64,000 nucleotides of DNA from Oscillospiraceae bacterium (GTDB lineage Bacteria > Bacillota > Clostridia > Lachnospirales > Lachnospiraceae), in contig JAETOO010000007.1 of assembly GCA_021771715.1 (NCBI GenBank), positions 1-64,000 on the forward strand, in the 5' to 3' direction. Positions within the stretch are counted from its first letter, which is position 1; every line of letters starts with the position of its first letter. The translations under genes were made by a program, and so were the position numbers. The notes beneath the pieces are model-generated. The model was not told the origin of the DNA. It ran no database searches and saw nothing but the letters and a program-made list of their open reading frames with translations. Shown one piece after another: positions 1-9,133 of the stretch.

Positions 1-194
1 AGTTCTTAGGTCTCAGAATGCCGGAGCAACTGTAAAAATCCTGCGTTCAAGCAGGATTTTTAGCTGGCTCTGTCTGAGGAAAATGTGCATCAGGCACATT
101 TTTCGAGTTGCCAGCGACAGTTGCGCAGGTATTTTGAGACCTTAGAACTTGTAGACAAGCGATTCGGAGCTTTCGGACGGCCCTGCTATCTTCT
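1..194. repeat. Nested-hairpin repeat, copy 1 (left end cut by window edge)
   Basis: Positions 1-22 pair with 128-150 to form the main stem. Inside it sit one hairpin with arms reading AAAAATCCTGC/GCAGGATTTTT and a second with arms AAATGTGC/GCACATTT. The right outer arm is at 174-194. Its left partner would lie before position 1. The sequence closely matches the complete copy at 34506-34745. No protein is encoded. It could be a MITE-like element or a structured RNA. Confidence 0.75.
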
Positions 195-200
195 CGTCCG

Positions 201-244
201 GGTTGGCTGAACTGTAACTATACCGTATCACGGTTCGGCCAACC
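201..244. repeat. Hairpin downstream of the glycosidase-like gene
   Basis: A 12-bp arm at 201-212 pairs with 233-244 with one mismatch around a 20-nt loop. It lies just past the stop of the minus-strand gene ending at 282, so it could act as its terminator. There is no T-run after it on either strand, so that role is uncertain. Confidence 0.5.
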
Positions 245-247
245 GCC

Positions 248-284
248 GTCAGAGCAGATTGCAAGGCCGGCCGAGCGGTCACTA
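248..284. repeat. Solo left arm of the nested-hairpin repeat
   Basis: Positions 248-273 match the left outer arm of the complete repeat at 34501-34526 at about 22 of 26 bases, and the shared ACTATA follows at 281-286. The rest of the element is absent. The TAG stop of the neighbouring minus-strand gene (282-284) lies inside this ACTATA. Confidence 0.5.
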
Positions 285-2174
285 TACCGTCTCGATCTCG
301 TACCTTCCTTCCGCCAGCCACACCGTCACGGTCGTCCCGTCCGCGAATACGGTGCGCTGTACCGTCGGATCCCCGCCGACAAATTCGTGCCGTTTCATCT
401 CCTGCAGCGCAACGCGCTCGTGCAGTTCGCTCACGATGCGGCAGCGCGCGCGGTTCTCCTCGGGCGTCACGCCCTCACAGCCGCCAAAGGAGCCGTCCGT
501 ATCGGGGTAAGCTCCGTCGCGCACCAGATAGGGCGCGCCTCCGTTCAGCAGCGCGTACAGCATATTGTCCTCCCCCTCGGACGGGCGCTCCATCATCCAC
601 GGCTCGATCACGCAGTCGTGATAGACCAGATTCTGCAGCGGCACGCCGATCCCCGGGCGCGGGCACTCCGGCCGCATCAGCTGGAACAGATACGGCGCAT
701 AGTGACAGAACACGAGGCTGCGCATACTCCAGTCGGACACCTCCTCGGAGCTTGGCAGGATCCCGTTCGCGGTCAGGAACTCAAAGCACTTTCCCCGGTA
801 CTCATAGCACGCTCTGCGCGTCATGCGGTGGCGCGGGTTCGCGCACTCATCTCCCTCGTTGCACGTAAACACGTCCAGATACGCGCCGTCGAGCGAAATC
901 CCCTGCGCCTGCAGCTCCCGGAAATTCCGCTTTACATAGTAGGGCGCCTGCGTCCCGCACAGGTACGTCTGCGGCCCTCCCGCCCAGCGCGCGTGCCCGG
1001 GCACCGTGCCGTCCGCAAGCCGGCAGGCGTACTCCTCGGAGAACGACGGTGCGTTGCGGTAATAGTCGCGGTACTGGTCATGGATTCCGAACCCAAAGCC
1101 CAGCGCCTGCATCGCATCGGCGAGCTCCCGCATCCCCTGCCAGCCGCCGGCCTCCTCGCAGGCGGGCAGGTAATCCGGATGCTGATTGTCATAGCCCGGC
1201 TGCGCCCAGCCGTCCAGGTGCAGGTAGACCTTCTTCACACCGGACGCGTGAAGCTGTTCCATCTGCTGCCTCCGCACGGCAAACGGGATCAGCCGGTCAT
1301 TTTTCTCCGGATTCTGCGGGTCGAAAAAGCTCGAGAGCGGATGCACGTGCGTCTTGATCCCGAGATGGACGAACTGCGCCCCGATCAGCTTCTCCACCGA
1401 CGGCAGCCGCACCTGCTTCTCCCGCAGCGTGGCCGCCAGACCGTTCTCAAACACGTACTGCCGATAGAGCTTGCACATCTCATTGTAATCGCAGTGCTCC
1501 CGGAAGCTGTACCGCAGCATCCTCCGGTACTCCATCCGGCCAAGGCTCGGCTCCCACGACACGGCCGCCTGCGTGTACGGCCCGCCCGCCGGATGCTCCA
1601 CCTGAAGACACCCGTTCCACGGTGTCAGCGCGATCGCGAGGTAACCTGCTCCCTCCCGGATCTGGGAGAACCACGACATGTAGCAGTCCGCCGTCAAAAA
1701 CATCCCGTTAAAGTGCATGGGCGTAAACGATTCCGGCCAGTCGTTGGGGATCAGCAGTCCCTGTCCGCGCGGGATGAGCGTGTACCAGTCACTCCGGTTC
1801 GCGGCAAACTCCATCGGCCCCGGCCAGAGCACCCGCTCCACCGTGCCGTCCTCCGCAAGCGGAATCCACTCAAAATACACGTCCCCGGTGCACTCCTCGA
1901 TCCACACATATGTCTCAAATGCAAGTGTGCTCGGTCTGCCCTCCACGGAAAATCCACGGTAGCTGCTCCGTATGCCGCTCCCTGTCCCGTTTCGGACCAT
2001 CTCATGGCGGATCTCACCGGCGGACGCAAACGCCACCTGCCTGCCGCCGATCACAACGCAGGGCGTGTACTGTTCCGCCCAGCTCCAGAGCTCGCTGTCC
2101 GCCCGGACCGAGCAGCGCAGCGTCCCCTCATCGAAACTCAGAGCTCTTCTCCCTGAACATCCTTCTATCTGCAT
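282..2174 (-). CDS. Glycoside hydrolase-like protein (GH101/GH129- or DUF5696-like)
   Basis: This is a cytoplasmic protein of 630 residues without a signal peptide. The N-terminal half looks like a beta-sandwich. The second half has the marks of a TIM-barrel glycosidase: VYLHLDGW, GFGIHDQYRDYY, LDGAYLDVFT and SSEEVSDW, with candidate catalytic Asp and Glu residues in the last two. The overall layout recalls alpha-N-acetylgalactosaminidase relatives and DUF5696 proteins. The substrate cannot be read from sequence. I chose ATG 2174 because GAGGG lies 5-6 nt upstream. A GTG at 2186 is in frame but lacks a site. It follows hisS by about 20 nt and may be co-transcribed. Confidence 0.7.
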   Translation of the reverse strand: MQIEGCSGRRALSFDEGTLRCSVRADSELWSWAEQYTPCVVIGGRQVAFASAGEIRHEMVRNGTGSGIRSSYRGFSVEGRPSTLAFETYVWIEECTGDVYFEWIPLAEDGTVERVLWPGPMEFAANRSDWYTLIPRGQGLLIPNDWPESFTPMHFNGMFLTADCYMSWFSQIREGAGYLAIALTPWNGCLQVEHPAGGPYTQAAVSWEPSLGRMEYRRMLRYSFREHCDYNEMCKLYRQYVFENGLAATLREKQVRLPSVEKLIGAQFVHLGIKTHVHPLSSFFDPQNPEKNDRLIPFAVRRQQMEQLHASGVKKVYLHLDGWAQPGYDNQHPDYLPACEEAGGWQGMRELADAMQALGFGFGIHDQYRDYYRNAPSFSEEYACRLADGTVPGHARWAGGPQTYLCGTQAPYYVKRNFRELQAQGISLDGAYLDVFTCNEGDECANPRHRMTRRACYEYRGKCFEFLTANGILPSSEEVSDWSMRSLVFCHYAPYLFQLMRPECPRPGIGVPLQNLVYHDCVIEPWMMERPSEGEDNMLYALLNGGAPYLVRDGAYPDTDGSFGGCEGVTPEENRARCRIVSELHERVALQEMKRHEFVGGDPTVQRTVFADGTTVTVWLAEGRYEIETV

Positions 2175-2195
2175 TTCATCCCTCACTCAGCGCGA

Positions 2196-3566
2196 TCACT
2201 TCACCTCGATACAGCGCCCCTCGCCAAGCGCCGCGATCCCATTCCGGATCAGCGCCGCCGCCTCGTCGAGTGTCACCGTCACCTGCTTGTCCGCGTCGTC
2301 CTCGCCCGCGAACAGCTTCTTCAGCGTCACCTTGTGCTCTCTCAGCTCATCCTCCCCCAGGAATATCGCATACGGGATTCCGAGCTTGTCCGCATAGCCG
2401 ATCTTGTGCTTAAACTTTTTCTTCTCAAAATAAATCTGCGCGCGGATCCCGCTCAAACGCAGCTGCGACGAGATCTCGACTGCCGACGTCATGTCATCCG
2501 TCATCGGGATCACGAGCACATCCGCGGGGGCCGAGAGGCCGCGGTTCAGATACTCAAACTCATTCAGAATATAAAACAGCCTGGTCAGTCCGATCGACAT
2601 GCCGACGCCCGGCAGCTTCTTCTTCGTGTAGAAGCCGGCCAGATTGTCATAACGGCCGCCGCTGCAGATGCTGCCAATCTCCGGGTGGCGCAGGAACGTC
2701 GTCTCGTAGACCGTCCCCGTGTAGTAGTCCAGGCCGCGCGCGATCGTCAGATCCGCACGGAAATACTCCTGCGGGACGCCGAAGCGCTCCAGATAGTACA
2801 GCACCTCCGAGAGCTCCTGCACGCCGAGATCGAACCGCTCATTGCGCCCGGTCAGCGCGCCAAGCTTCTCCAGAATCTGCGCGTTCGTCCCCTGGAAAGC
2901 CAGAAGGTCCAGCAGCGCGTCCGCTGCCTCCGCCGCGACGCCGAGCTCCCCGAGCTCTGCCTTGACATTGTCCGCGCCGATCTTCTCGAGCTTGTCGATA
3001 ATCCGCATGACCTCCGTCGTGCGCTCCCCGAGCCCGTACAGCTCGAACAGGCCGTTCAGGATCTTCCGGTTGTTGAGCCGGATCACAAACTCTGAGAGGC
3101 CAAGCCCGGTAAACACCTGGTACATGATCGCCGGGACCTCCGCGTCATTCACCACACTGAGCTCCCCGTCGCCGACGATATCAATGTCCGCCTGATAGAA
3201 CTCGCGGAACCGCCCCTGCTGCGCCCGCTCCCCGCGGTACACCTTGCCGATCTGATACCGCTTGAACGGGAACGTCAGCTCCGAGTAATTTTTCGCCACA
3301 TACTTCGCGAGCGGCACCGTCAGGTCAAAGCGCATCGCCATATCGGTATCGCCCTTGCTGAAGCGGTAAATCTGCTTCTCCGTATCTCCGCCCGTCTTCG
3401 CGAGCAAAATCTCGCTGCGCTCGAGCACCGGGGTGTCGATCGGGTAGAAGCCGTACATCTGATACGTCTCCTCCAGCTTCCGCTTGATCCGCTCAAACAG
3501 CACCTGATCCTTCGGTGCCAGCTCCATAAAACCAGACAAATTCTTCGGGGTAATCATATTCATCAT
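2196..3566 (-). CDS. hisS: Histidyl-tRNA synthetase
   Basis: HisS charges tRNA-His with histidine in the cytosol. The 456-residue protein has the class II core: motif 2 around YRGERAQQGRFREFYQ, the histidine-specific RGLDYYTG motif and motif 3 with GVGMSIGLTRL. An anticodon-binding domain follows (DVLVIPMTDD onward). The length is slightly above the usual 420-430, with the extra residues at the C-terminus. AAGGATGG precedes tandem ATG codons at 3566 and 3563. No T-box leader was seen in the short upstream gap. Confidence 0.96.
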   Translation of the reverse strand: MMNMITPKNLSGFMELAPKDQVLFERIKRKLEETYQMYGFYPIDTPVLERSEILLAKTGGDTEKQIYRFSKGDTDMAMRFDLTVPLAKYVAKNYSELTFPFKRYQIGKVYRGERAQQGRFREFYQADIDIVGDGELSVVNDAEVPAIMYQVFTGLGLSEFVIRLNNRKILNGLFELYGLGERTTEVMRIIDKLEKIGADNVKAELGELGVAAEAADALLDLLAFQGTNAQILEKLGALTGRNERFDLGVQELSEVLYYLERFGVPQEYFRADLTIARGLDYYTGTVYETTFLRHPEIGSICSGGRYDNLAGFYTKKKLPGVGMSIGLTRLFYILNEFEYLNRGLSAPADVLVIPMTDDMTSAVEISSQLRLSGIRAQIYFEKKKFKHKIGYADKLGIPYAIFLGEDELREHKVTLKKLFAGEDDADKQVTVTLDEAAALIRNGIAALGEGRCIEVK

Positions 3567-3677
3567 CCATCCTTTTTCTGCATATTCTAGCTATTCTACC
3601 ACTCTGCTCCCGGAGGTTCAACCCTTCGCGATTCCTTCCCGCACAGAAAAGCCCTCGAAGCGTTTCGCTCCTGCCTT

Positions 3678-6236
3678 CTACAGTTCCCCGTCAAAGGCCC
3701 TGCCAAGGATGCGGGAGACCTCCTTGATGTCGATCGGCTTCGCCACATGGGCGTTCATCCCGCGCGCCAGACACCTCTGGATATCCTCGGAAAACGCATC
3801 CGCCGTCATCGCGATGATCGGCAGGGAGGCATCCGCACGCTCCATGCCGCGGATCAGGCCGGTCGCCTCATAGCCGTCCTTGACCGGCATCCGGATGTCC
3901 ATCAGGATCGCATCGTAGTAGCCCACCGGGGACTTCGCAAACAGGTCCGCGCAGATCTGGCCATTCTCCGCCCACTCCAGCTCGAGGCCCAGACCCTGCA
4001 AAAGCTCGCTCGCGATCTCCCAGTTCAGCTCATTGTCCTCCGCCACAAGCACCCGCCTGCCCGCAAAGCTGATCTCCTCCTTCTCCGGCACAACCACGCC
4101 CTCAGACGAATCAATGTACGGCTTCAGCCCATAGTACAGCGTGGATCGGAAGAGCGGCTTCGACAGGAAGCCGTTGACGCCCGCCTCACGGGCCTCGTCC
4201 TCAATCTCGCTGCAGTCGTAGGCCGAGATCAGCAGAATCGGCACATCGTTGCCCAGTTCCTTCCGGATCTCCCGCGCGATCTGAATCCCGTCCATCCCCG
4301 GCAGCCTCAGATCCAGCAGAATGATATGGTAATCGTTGTGCACGCTGTGGTGCTGGCTGACCATCCGGATGGCCGTCTTGCCGTCCAGCGCCCAGTCCGC
4401 CCGAATCCCGATGGATTGCAGCGAGGCCGTCGTGCTCTCGCAGAGCTGCTTGTCGTCATCGACCACCAGCATCGTGAAGTCAGGCAGCACCATATCCGCC
4501 TCCTGCTCATCTGTCCGCGCAAAGTCCAGCGTCACATAGAATTCCGTGCCCACGCCCTGGGTGCTGTCCACCCGGATCTCTCCGCCCATCGCATCCACAA
4601 TGTACTTTGTGATCGCCATGCCCAGGCCGGTCCCCTCCGTCTTCTGGACACGCTTGTTGTCCTCGCGGGTAAACGACTCAAAAATCTGCGCCTGAAACTC
4701 CTCCGACATGCCGATTCCGGTGTCCTTCACCCGCAGCAGAATCCGCACGAACTCCTCTCCCTTCGGAGACGGCTGCTCGTGCAGCGACACCTCGATTGCC
4801 CCGCCCTCCGGCGTAAACTTGATGGCATTCGAGAGCAGATTCAGAAGGATCTGGTTCAGCCGCACACTGTCGCACAGCACATTTTCCGACGAGATGTCGT
4901 AGATAAACACGTCAAAGCGCTGCTGCTTCGCCTTGATCTGCGGCTGTACGATGCTGACAATGCTGTCCATAACCTCCCGCAGGGAGACCAGCTCCACATT
5001 TAACGTCATCTTGCCGCTCTCGATCTTGGACATATCCAGCACGTCATTGATCAATCCCAGCAAATGCTTGCTGGACAGGGCAATCTTCTTCAGGCAGTTT
5101 TCTATCCGGTCCCTGTTGCCGATATTCGCCAGAGCGATCGTCGTCATGCCCACAATCGCGTTCATCGGGGTGCGGATATCATGGCTCATGTTCGAGAGGA
5201 ACTCACTCTTCGACCGGTTGGCCTCCTCCGCCGCGCGCCGCGCATCCTCCAGCTCCCTGACCTGCTCCTGATTCATCCGGAAATACTTCGCGAACACAGT
5301 GAGCAGCGCCAGCAGGATCACCGTGCAGCTCAGCAAAAATACCACCAGTGCCCGTCTTCCCTGCGCCTCTACCGCCTCGTTCAAGGTGCCGTAGGGCAGG
5401 ATCGTGACCAGATACCACTCCGATGCAGGCAGGGCGGAGCAGTAGAGCTGCCGCCGCTCTCCATCCATCTTAATCATCGTGGAGTAGTCCGTCCCGTCTT
5501 CCATCGCCGCCTTCAGCTCGGCGACAAACTGTCCGATGTCCTCTTTCCCAGCCGCCTCGTCGTAGAGCGCGATGGCCCGGTCAAAAAACGTCTCTCTGTA
5601 AGCGCCGACACTGCGCACGACAAAACTTCCGTCCTTCCGGATGACAAAGGAGTACAAAAGCGCATCCTCGTCGTCCAGAGACAGCGTCTCGCTGATATAT
5701 TCAATGGGCATCCTTCCCACAATGGCAATGCTCGTTCTGCCATCCTTCACCGTGGTCTCGAAGGGGACACCAATGACCGCGGACCGCTCTCCGTCGGCAT
5801 CCACGCCGACAGAGACCATCCTCTTCCCCTCCTGCATCGCCTCGAGAAACTTCCCCGGATTCACGGAGTCCACCTCTGTGCCGTAGAGCATTTCAAAGCT
5901 CCCGTCCTCGAAATAGTAGGCCAGCGACTCCAGCCCGCGGATTTTGGCATTGTACTCCAGCCAGTCCCGCATCTCCTGGCTGTCCTCCCGGATGTCCGTC
6001 GGAAGTGCCTCCACTAAGGTATCCAGCTGCGTCAGCCGCAGATCCACCATTGTCGAGAAGTGCTTGGAGATCCGCTCATTCATGCTGGCCATGTAGACAC
6101 CGCCCACCTGGTTGATCGTCTGCTCGCTCTGCGCGTTCATATAGATCGCCAGAAACGCAAAAATACTGACGCAGACAATCCCGATCGCGACCATGCTCTC
6201 CTTCAAAAAATGTGTGATTTCATGTTGCTTTTGCAT
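3678..6236 (-). CDS. Hybrid sensor histidine kinase with two receiver domains
   Basis: This is a membrane sensor of 852 residues. One membrane helix near 15-33 and another near 295-316 frame an extracellular region of about 260 residues of dCache type. Then come a coiled coil, a HisKA domain with the phospho-acceptor His352 in SNMSHDIRTPMN, and an HATPase domain with N-box LLSNAIKF and G-box GTGLGMAI. Two receivers end the protein, with phospho-acceptors at Asp642 (LLDLRLPGMDG) and Asp780 (LMDIRMPVKDG). There is no output or HPt domain, so the partner is elsewhere. ATG 6236 was chosen because GGAGGGG lies 7 nt upstream. Confidence 0.93.
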   Translation of the reverse strand: MQKQHEITHFLKESMVAIGIVCVSIFAFLAIYMNAQSEQTINQVGGVYMASMNERISKHFSTMVDLRLTQLDTLVEALPTDIREDSQEMRDWLEYNAKIRGLESLAYYFEDGSFEMLYGTEVDSVNPGKFLEAMQEGKRMVSVGVDADGERSAVIGVPFETTVKDGRTSIAIVGRMPIEYISETLSLDDEDALLYSFVIRKDGSFVVRSVGAYRETFFDRAIALYDEAAGKEDIGQFVAELKAAMEDGTDYSTMIKMDGERRQLYCSALPASEWYLVTILPYGTLNEAVEAQGRRALVVFLLSCTVILLALLTVFAKYFRMNQEQVRELEDARRAAEEANRSKSEFLSNMSHDIRTPMNAIVGMTTIALANIGNRDRIENCLKKIALSSKHLLGLINDVLDMSKIESGKMTLNVELVSLREVMDSIVSIVQPQIKAKQQRFDVFIYDISSENVLCDSVRLNQILLNLLSNAIKFTPEGGAIEVSLHEQPSPKGEEFVRILLRVKDTGIGMSEEFQAQIFESFTREDNKRVQKTEGTGLGMAITKYIVDAMGGEIRVDSTQGVGTEFYVTLDFARTDEQEADMVLPDFTMLVVDDDKQLCESTTASLQSIGIRADWALDGKTAIRMVSQHHSVHNDYHIILLDLRLPGMDGIQIAREIRKELGNDVPILLISAYDCSEIEDEAREAGVNGFLSKPLFRSTLYYGLKPYIDSSEGVVVPEKEEISFAGRRVLVAEDNELNWEIASELLQGLGLELEWAENGQICADLFAKSPVGYYDAILMDIRMPVKDGYEATGLIRGMERADASLPIIAMTADAFSEDIQRCLARGMNAHVAKPIDIKEVSRILGRAFDGEL

Positions 6237-6485
6237 CTCACTGCCCCTCCGCATTTTTTTGCATGTTTGAACATCCTTTGCGACAGGCCGGCCCTCCGGC
6301 CCCGCGCCTCTGCGATCCCTGCCGCCAGAAGCGTTTGCCGCGCCCTATATTATAAGGGAAATCCCGGACAATCTCAAGCCTTCATTCGCATTCTCGACAA
6401 CTTTCTTTGCCTTCGGATCCGCCGCCCGCACCGATGCCGCGGTAAACCTTCAAAAAATGTGGAGGGACGCTTCCTCTAACCTGCT

Positions 6486-7472
6486 TTATTTTCTGCCGGC
6501 CAGCGCGCGCACCATCCCGTACAGCGCGACAAACAGCACGCCCGCCACCGGCCAGACGACCCATGACTGCTCCCAGTTCCCCCGGTAAAAGCTCACCCCC
6601 AGATAGACCGCCGTGACTGCGCACCAGTAGATCCCCGGGAAATATCCGGTCCGCCGGTTCAGCTCCTTCTTCTCCACCGAGTAGTCACCTCTCTGAAGCA
6701 GCTTGTCATAGCTGCCCTGGATGCTCCCCGACCGGACGAACAGCACGGTGGCGCAGGCGACAAAGCACAGCAGCACGGAGACCATGCAGATCCAGACAAA
6801 CTCATTCTCGCTGAGCACTCCGGACAGAATCAGCGGCACCACGCCCACAATGCAGAGCGCCGTCCCGACGGCGATGCAGATCCTGCCGGTCGGCGCATAC
6901 TCCTCCCGGCGCTTTTCCACCAGTCCGCGCACCCCGTACGCCAGCTCAATGTTCTCCTTCTCCAGATACTCATACCTTGCCAGCTGCTGCCCGTCGAGCA
7001 CCAGCACCAGCACACCAACTGCCACGACCACGAGCAGAACGGCCACCCCGATTCCGCTCCACACCTCCTCGCTTATGCCCAGGCCATGAATCATTCCCAG
7101 TCCTGAGCACAGGACCAGGAAAGCCGCGCCCAAAATGATTCCGGCCACTGCCGCCGCCGTCCGCGCCGACGTTCTCCGCGTCAGCTCCATGAACGCGTTC
7201 GCCTCATCCACCGAGACCTGCCTTACGCCCTCTGCGACATCCCCTTCTTCCTTTCCGGTGCGCTCGACCTCCTCCTGCTCATCCTTTAACAGATAGTCCG
7301 TCGTCACGCCGAACAGGTCCCCGAGCCGCAGCACCCGCTCAATGTCCGGGATCGACGCGCCACTCTCCCACTTCGACACAGCCTGCCGTGACACGCCGAG
7401 CTGCTCCGCCAGCTCCTCCTGCGACCAGCCGTTCTGCTTTCTCAATAAGGTAATCTTTTCTGACAGTATCAT
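6486..7472 (-). CDS. XRE-family regulator with membrane anchor
   Basis: The protein has 328 residues. Residues 1-65 form a Cro/C1-type helix-turn-helix ([22 protein letters not shown]) followed by the [22 protein letters not shown] tail common in Clostridia. A charged linker follows. Then come at least six hydrophobic segments, in pairs near 105-155, 195-240 and 280-325. This type of membrane-tethered XRE protein has no firmly known signal. The start at 7472 is preferred: AGAGAGG lies 9 nt before it but directly abuts the alternative ATG at 7481. It is transcribed after, and probably separately from, the MATE gene, since a terminator lies between them. Confidence 0.85.
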   Translation of the reverse strand: MILSEKITLLRKQNGWSQEELAEQLGVSRQAVSKWESGASIPDIERVLRLGDLFGVTTDYLLKDEQEEVERTGKEEGDVAEGVRQVSVDEANAFMELTRRTSARTAAAVAGIILGAAFLVLCSGLGMIHGLGISEEVWSGIGVAVLLVVVAVGVLVLVLDGQQLARYEYLEKENIELAYGVRGLVEKRREEYAPTGRICIAVGTALCIVGVVPLILSGVLSENEFVWICMVSVLLCFVACATVLFVRSGSIQGSYDKLLQRGDYSVEKKELNRRTGYFPGIYWCAVTAVYLGVSFYRGNWEQSWVVWPVAGVLFVALYGMVRALAGRK

Positions 7473-7532
7473 ACGCTTCATCCTCTCTTCTTTTTTTGGC
7501 AGCTCTGACCTCTGCTCTGCCCCAACTCTATC

Positions 7533-7583
7533 AAAAAAGCCGGTTGACAGCCACCAAATACCCTTGGAAATCTGTCAACCGGC
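7533..7583 (-). terminator. Intrinsic terminator of the first MATE gene
   Basis: A perfect 12-bp inverted repeat (7539-7550 with 7572-7583) is followed on the minus strand by six Ts. It separates the MATE gene from the XRE gene. A partial third copy of the arm (CCGGTTGCAA) lies alongside at 7585-7594 and could serve as an operator for the XRE protein, but this is a guess. Confidence 0.8.
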
Positions 7584-7639
7584 AGTTGCAACCGGCCGTT
7601 TTTTTGCCTGCACCGCGAAAAAACGCGCGATTCACAGCC

Positions 7640-8995
7640 CTACAGATGCCCCAGCCGCTCCTTTTTCCTCCAGTACCACCTGTAGTACACCAGCAGCGTG
7701 ACACTGCAGACGATCCAGCCCGCCGGATAGCCGAACGCGACGACCTTCAGCGTGCCGACAAGCCGCGAGGCGAGAAACAGATACACCTGCCGGAACACGA
7801 CGAAGGCTCCCAACATGATCAGCATCGGCGCCCTCGTGTTGCCCAGGCCGCGCAGGGAACTGCTGTAGATCTGGTTGATCGCACAGACCAGATAGAAGGG
7901 CGACATCAGCCGCAGCAGGTAGGAGCCATACCGGATGACCTCCGACTCGTTGTTGAACAGGGCGACCAGCTCCTCCGCAAAGCCAAGCACCGGCAGCATG
8001 AGAATGACTGTGAGCAGGAATGCCATCCGGATCGCCGTCCACGTCCCCTTTTTGATCCGGTCGACCTGCCTCGCCCCGTAGTTCTGCCCGACAAACGTCG
8101 TGACGGAGAGCGCGACGCTCTGCATCGGCAGGAGGATAAACTGGTCAATCTTCGTGTACGCGCTCCACCCCGCCATCACGCTCGAGCCAAACGCATTGAT
8201 GTAGGACTGGACAAACACATTTGAAATGGAAGTGATCATCATCTGAACCGCGGCCGGGAACCCGATCCGCACAATCTCCCGCAGCATATCCATATGCAAT
8301 CGCAGCGCCCGGAAGCGGACGCGGTAGGCCCCCTCCGAGTGCATGAGCACAATCATCACGAGAACCGCCGACAGCAGCTGCGAGACGACCGTCGCGAGCG
8401 CGGCCCCGGCGATCCCCATCCGCCAGTACGCAACGCAGACGACATCCAGCACCGTATTCGTGCACGCGGAAAAGATCAGGAAATACAGCGGCCGCTTCGA
8501 GTCGCCGACCGCGCGCAGGATCCCGGCGCCCATATTGTAGACCATCAGGCCTGACACGCCTGCGAAATAGATCTTCAGGTACTCGGCGGCCTCCGGGAAC
8601 ACATCCTCGGGCGTCCCCATCATGCGCAGCATCGGAGGCGTCATCGCAATGCCCGCCGCCGTGAAGACAATGCACAGAAGAAAGGTCATCGTGAGCGTCG
8701 TGTGCACGGCACGGCTCACCCGGCTGCTGTTTTTCGCCCCGTACGCCTGCGAGATCACGACGCCTGCGCCGGTCGACAGCCCCATAAAGAACCCGATCAG
8801 AGAATTGATGATCGGCCCGACCGACCCGACCGCCGCCAGTGCCTCCTTTCCCACATAGTTTCCCACCACAATGCTGTCCACCGTGTTGTAAAACTGCTGA
8901 AATACATTTCCCGCCAGCAGCGGCAGGGCAAACAAAAGGAGCTGCTTCCAGATCACGCCGCTCGTCATGTCAATTTCTTTCTGTCTCTTCTGCAT
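7640..8995 (-). CDS. MATE-family multidrug/cation exporter
   Basis: This is a polytopic inner-membrane exporter of 451 residues with the expected 12 hydrophobic segments in two homologous halves. MATE proteins use H+ or Na+ gradients to expel cationic or flat aromatic compounds. The marks are the opening LLLFALPLLAGNVFQQFYNTVD, the repeated VVGNYVG and PIINSLIGFFMGLSTGAG. The longest ORF begins at 9085, but GAAGGAAG upstream of ATG 8995 marks the likely start. It is one of three MATE genes in the window. It resembles the DinF/VmrA side of the family more than NorM. The substrate is unknown. Confidence 0.92.
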   Translation of the reverse strand: MQKRQKEIDMTSGVIWKQLLLFALPLLAGNVFQQFYNTVDSIVVGNYVGKEALAAVGSVGPIINSLIGFFMGLSTGAGVVISQAYGAKNSSRVSRAVHTTLTMTFLLCIVFTAAGIAMTPPMLRMMGTPEDVFPEAAEYLKIYFAGVSGLMVYNMGAGILRAVGDSKRPLYFLIFSACTNTVLDVVCVAYWRMGIAGAALATVVSQLLSAVLVMIVLMHSEGAYRVRFRALRLHMDMLREIVRIGFPAAVQMMITSISNVFVQSYINAFGSSVMAGWSAYTKIDQFILLPMQSVALSVTTFVGQNYGARQVDRIKKGTWTAIRMAFLLTVILMLPVLGFAEELVALFNNESEVIRYGSYLLRLMSPFYLVCAINQIYSSSLRGLGNTRAPMLIMLGAFVVFRQVYLFLASRLVGTLKVVAFGYPAGWIVCSVTLLVYYRWYWRKKERLGHL

Positions 8996-9133
8996 GATAA
9001 TCTTACTTCCTTCTTTTGTTTTGATTGATGGTAACTTGCTCCGGCAGGCGTTATGGGAACGCAGGCAATCGACTGGGGTGCGCATTTGCGATGCGCGAAC
9101 CGGTATACTGACCGTCTGACGCGCATCGCGATC

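Noticed and set aside
387-2156. 589-residue frame opposite the glycosidase-like gene
   Set aside because: It is a shadow frame caused by high GC. It is rich in Arg, His and Pro with no motif, and the minus-strand gene explains the region.
3567-3677. T-box or transcription leader for hisS
   Set aside because: The region upstream of hisS is about 110 nt, too short, and lacks a T-box-like sequence.
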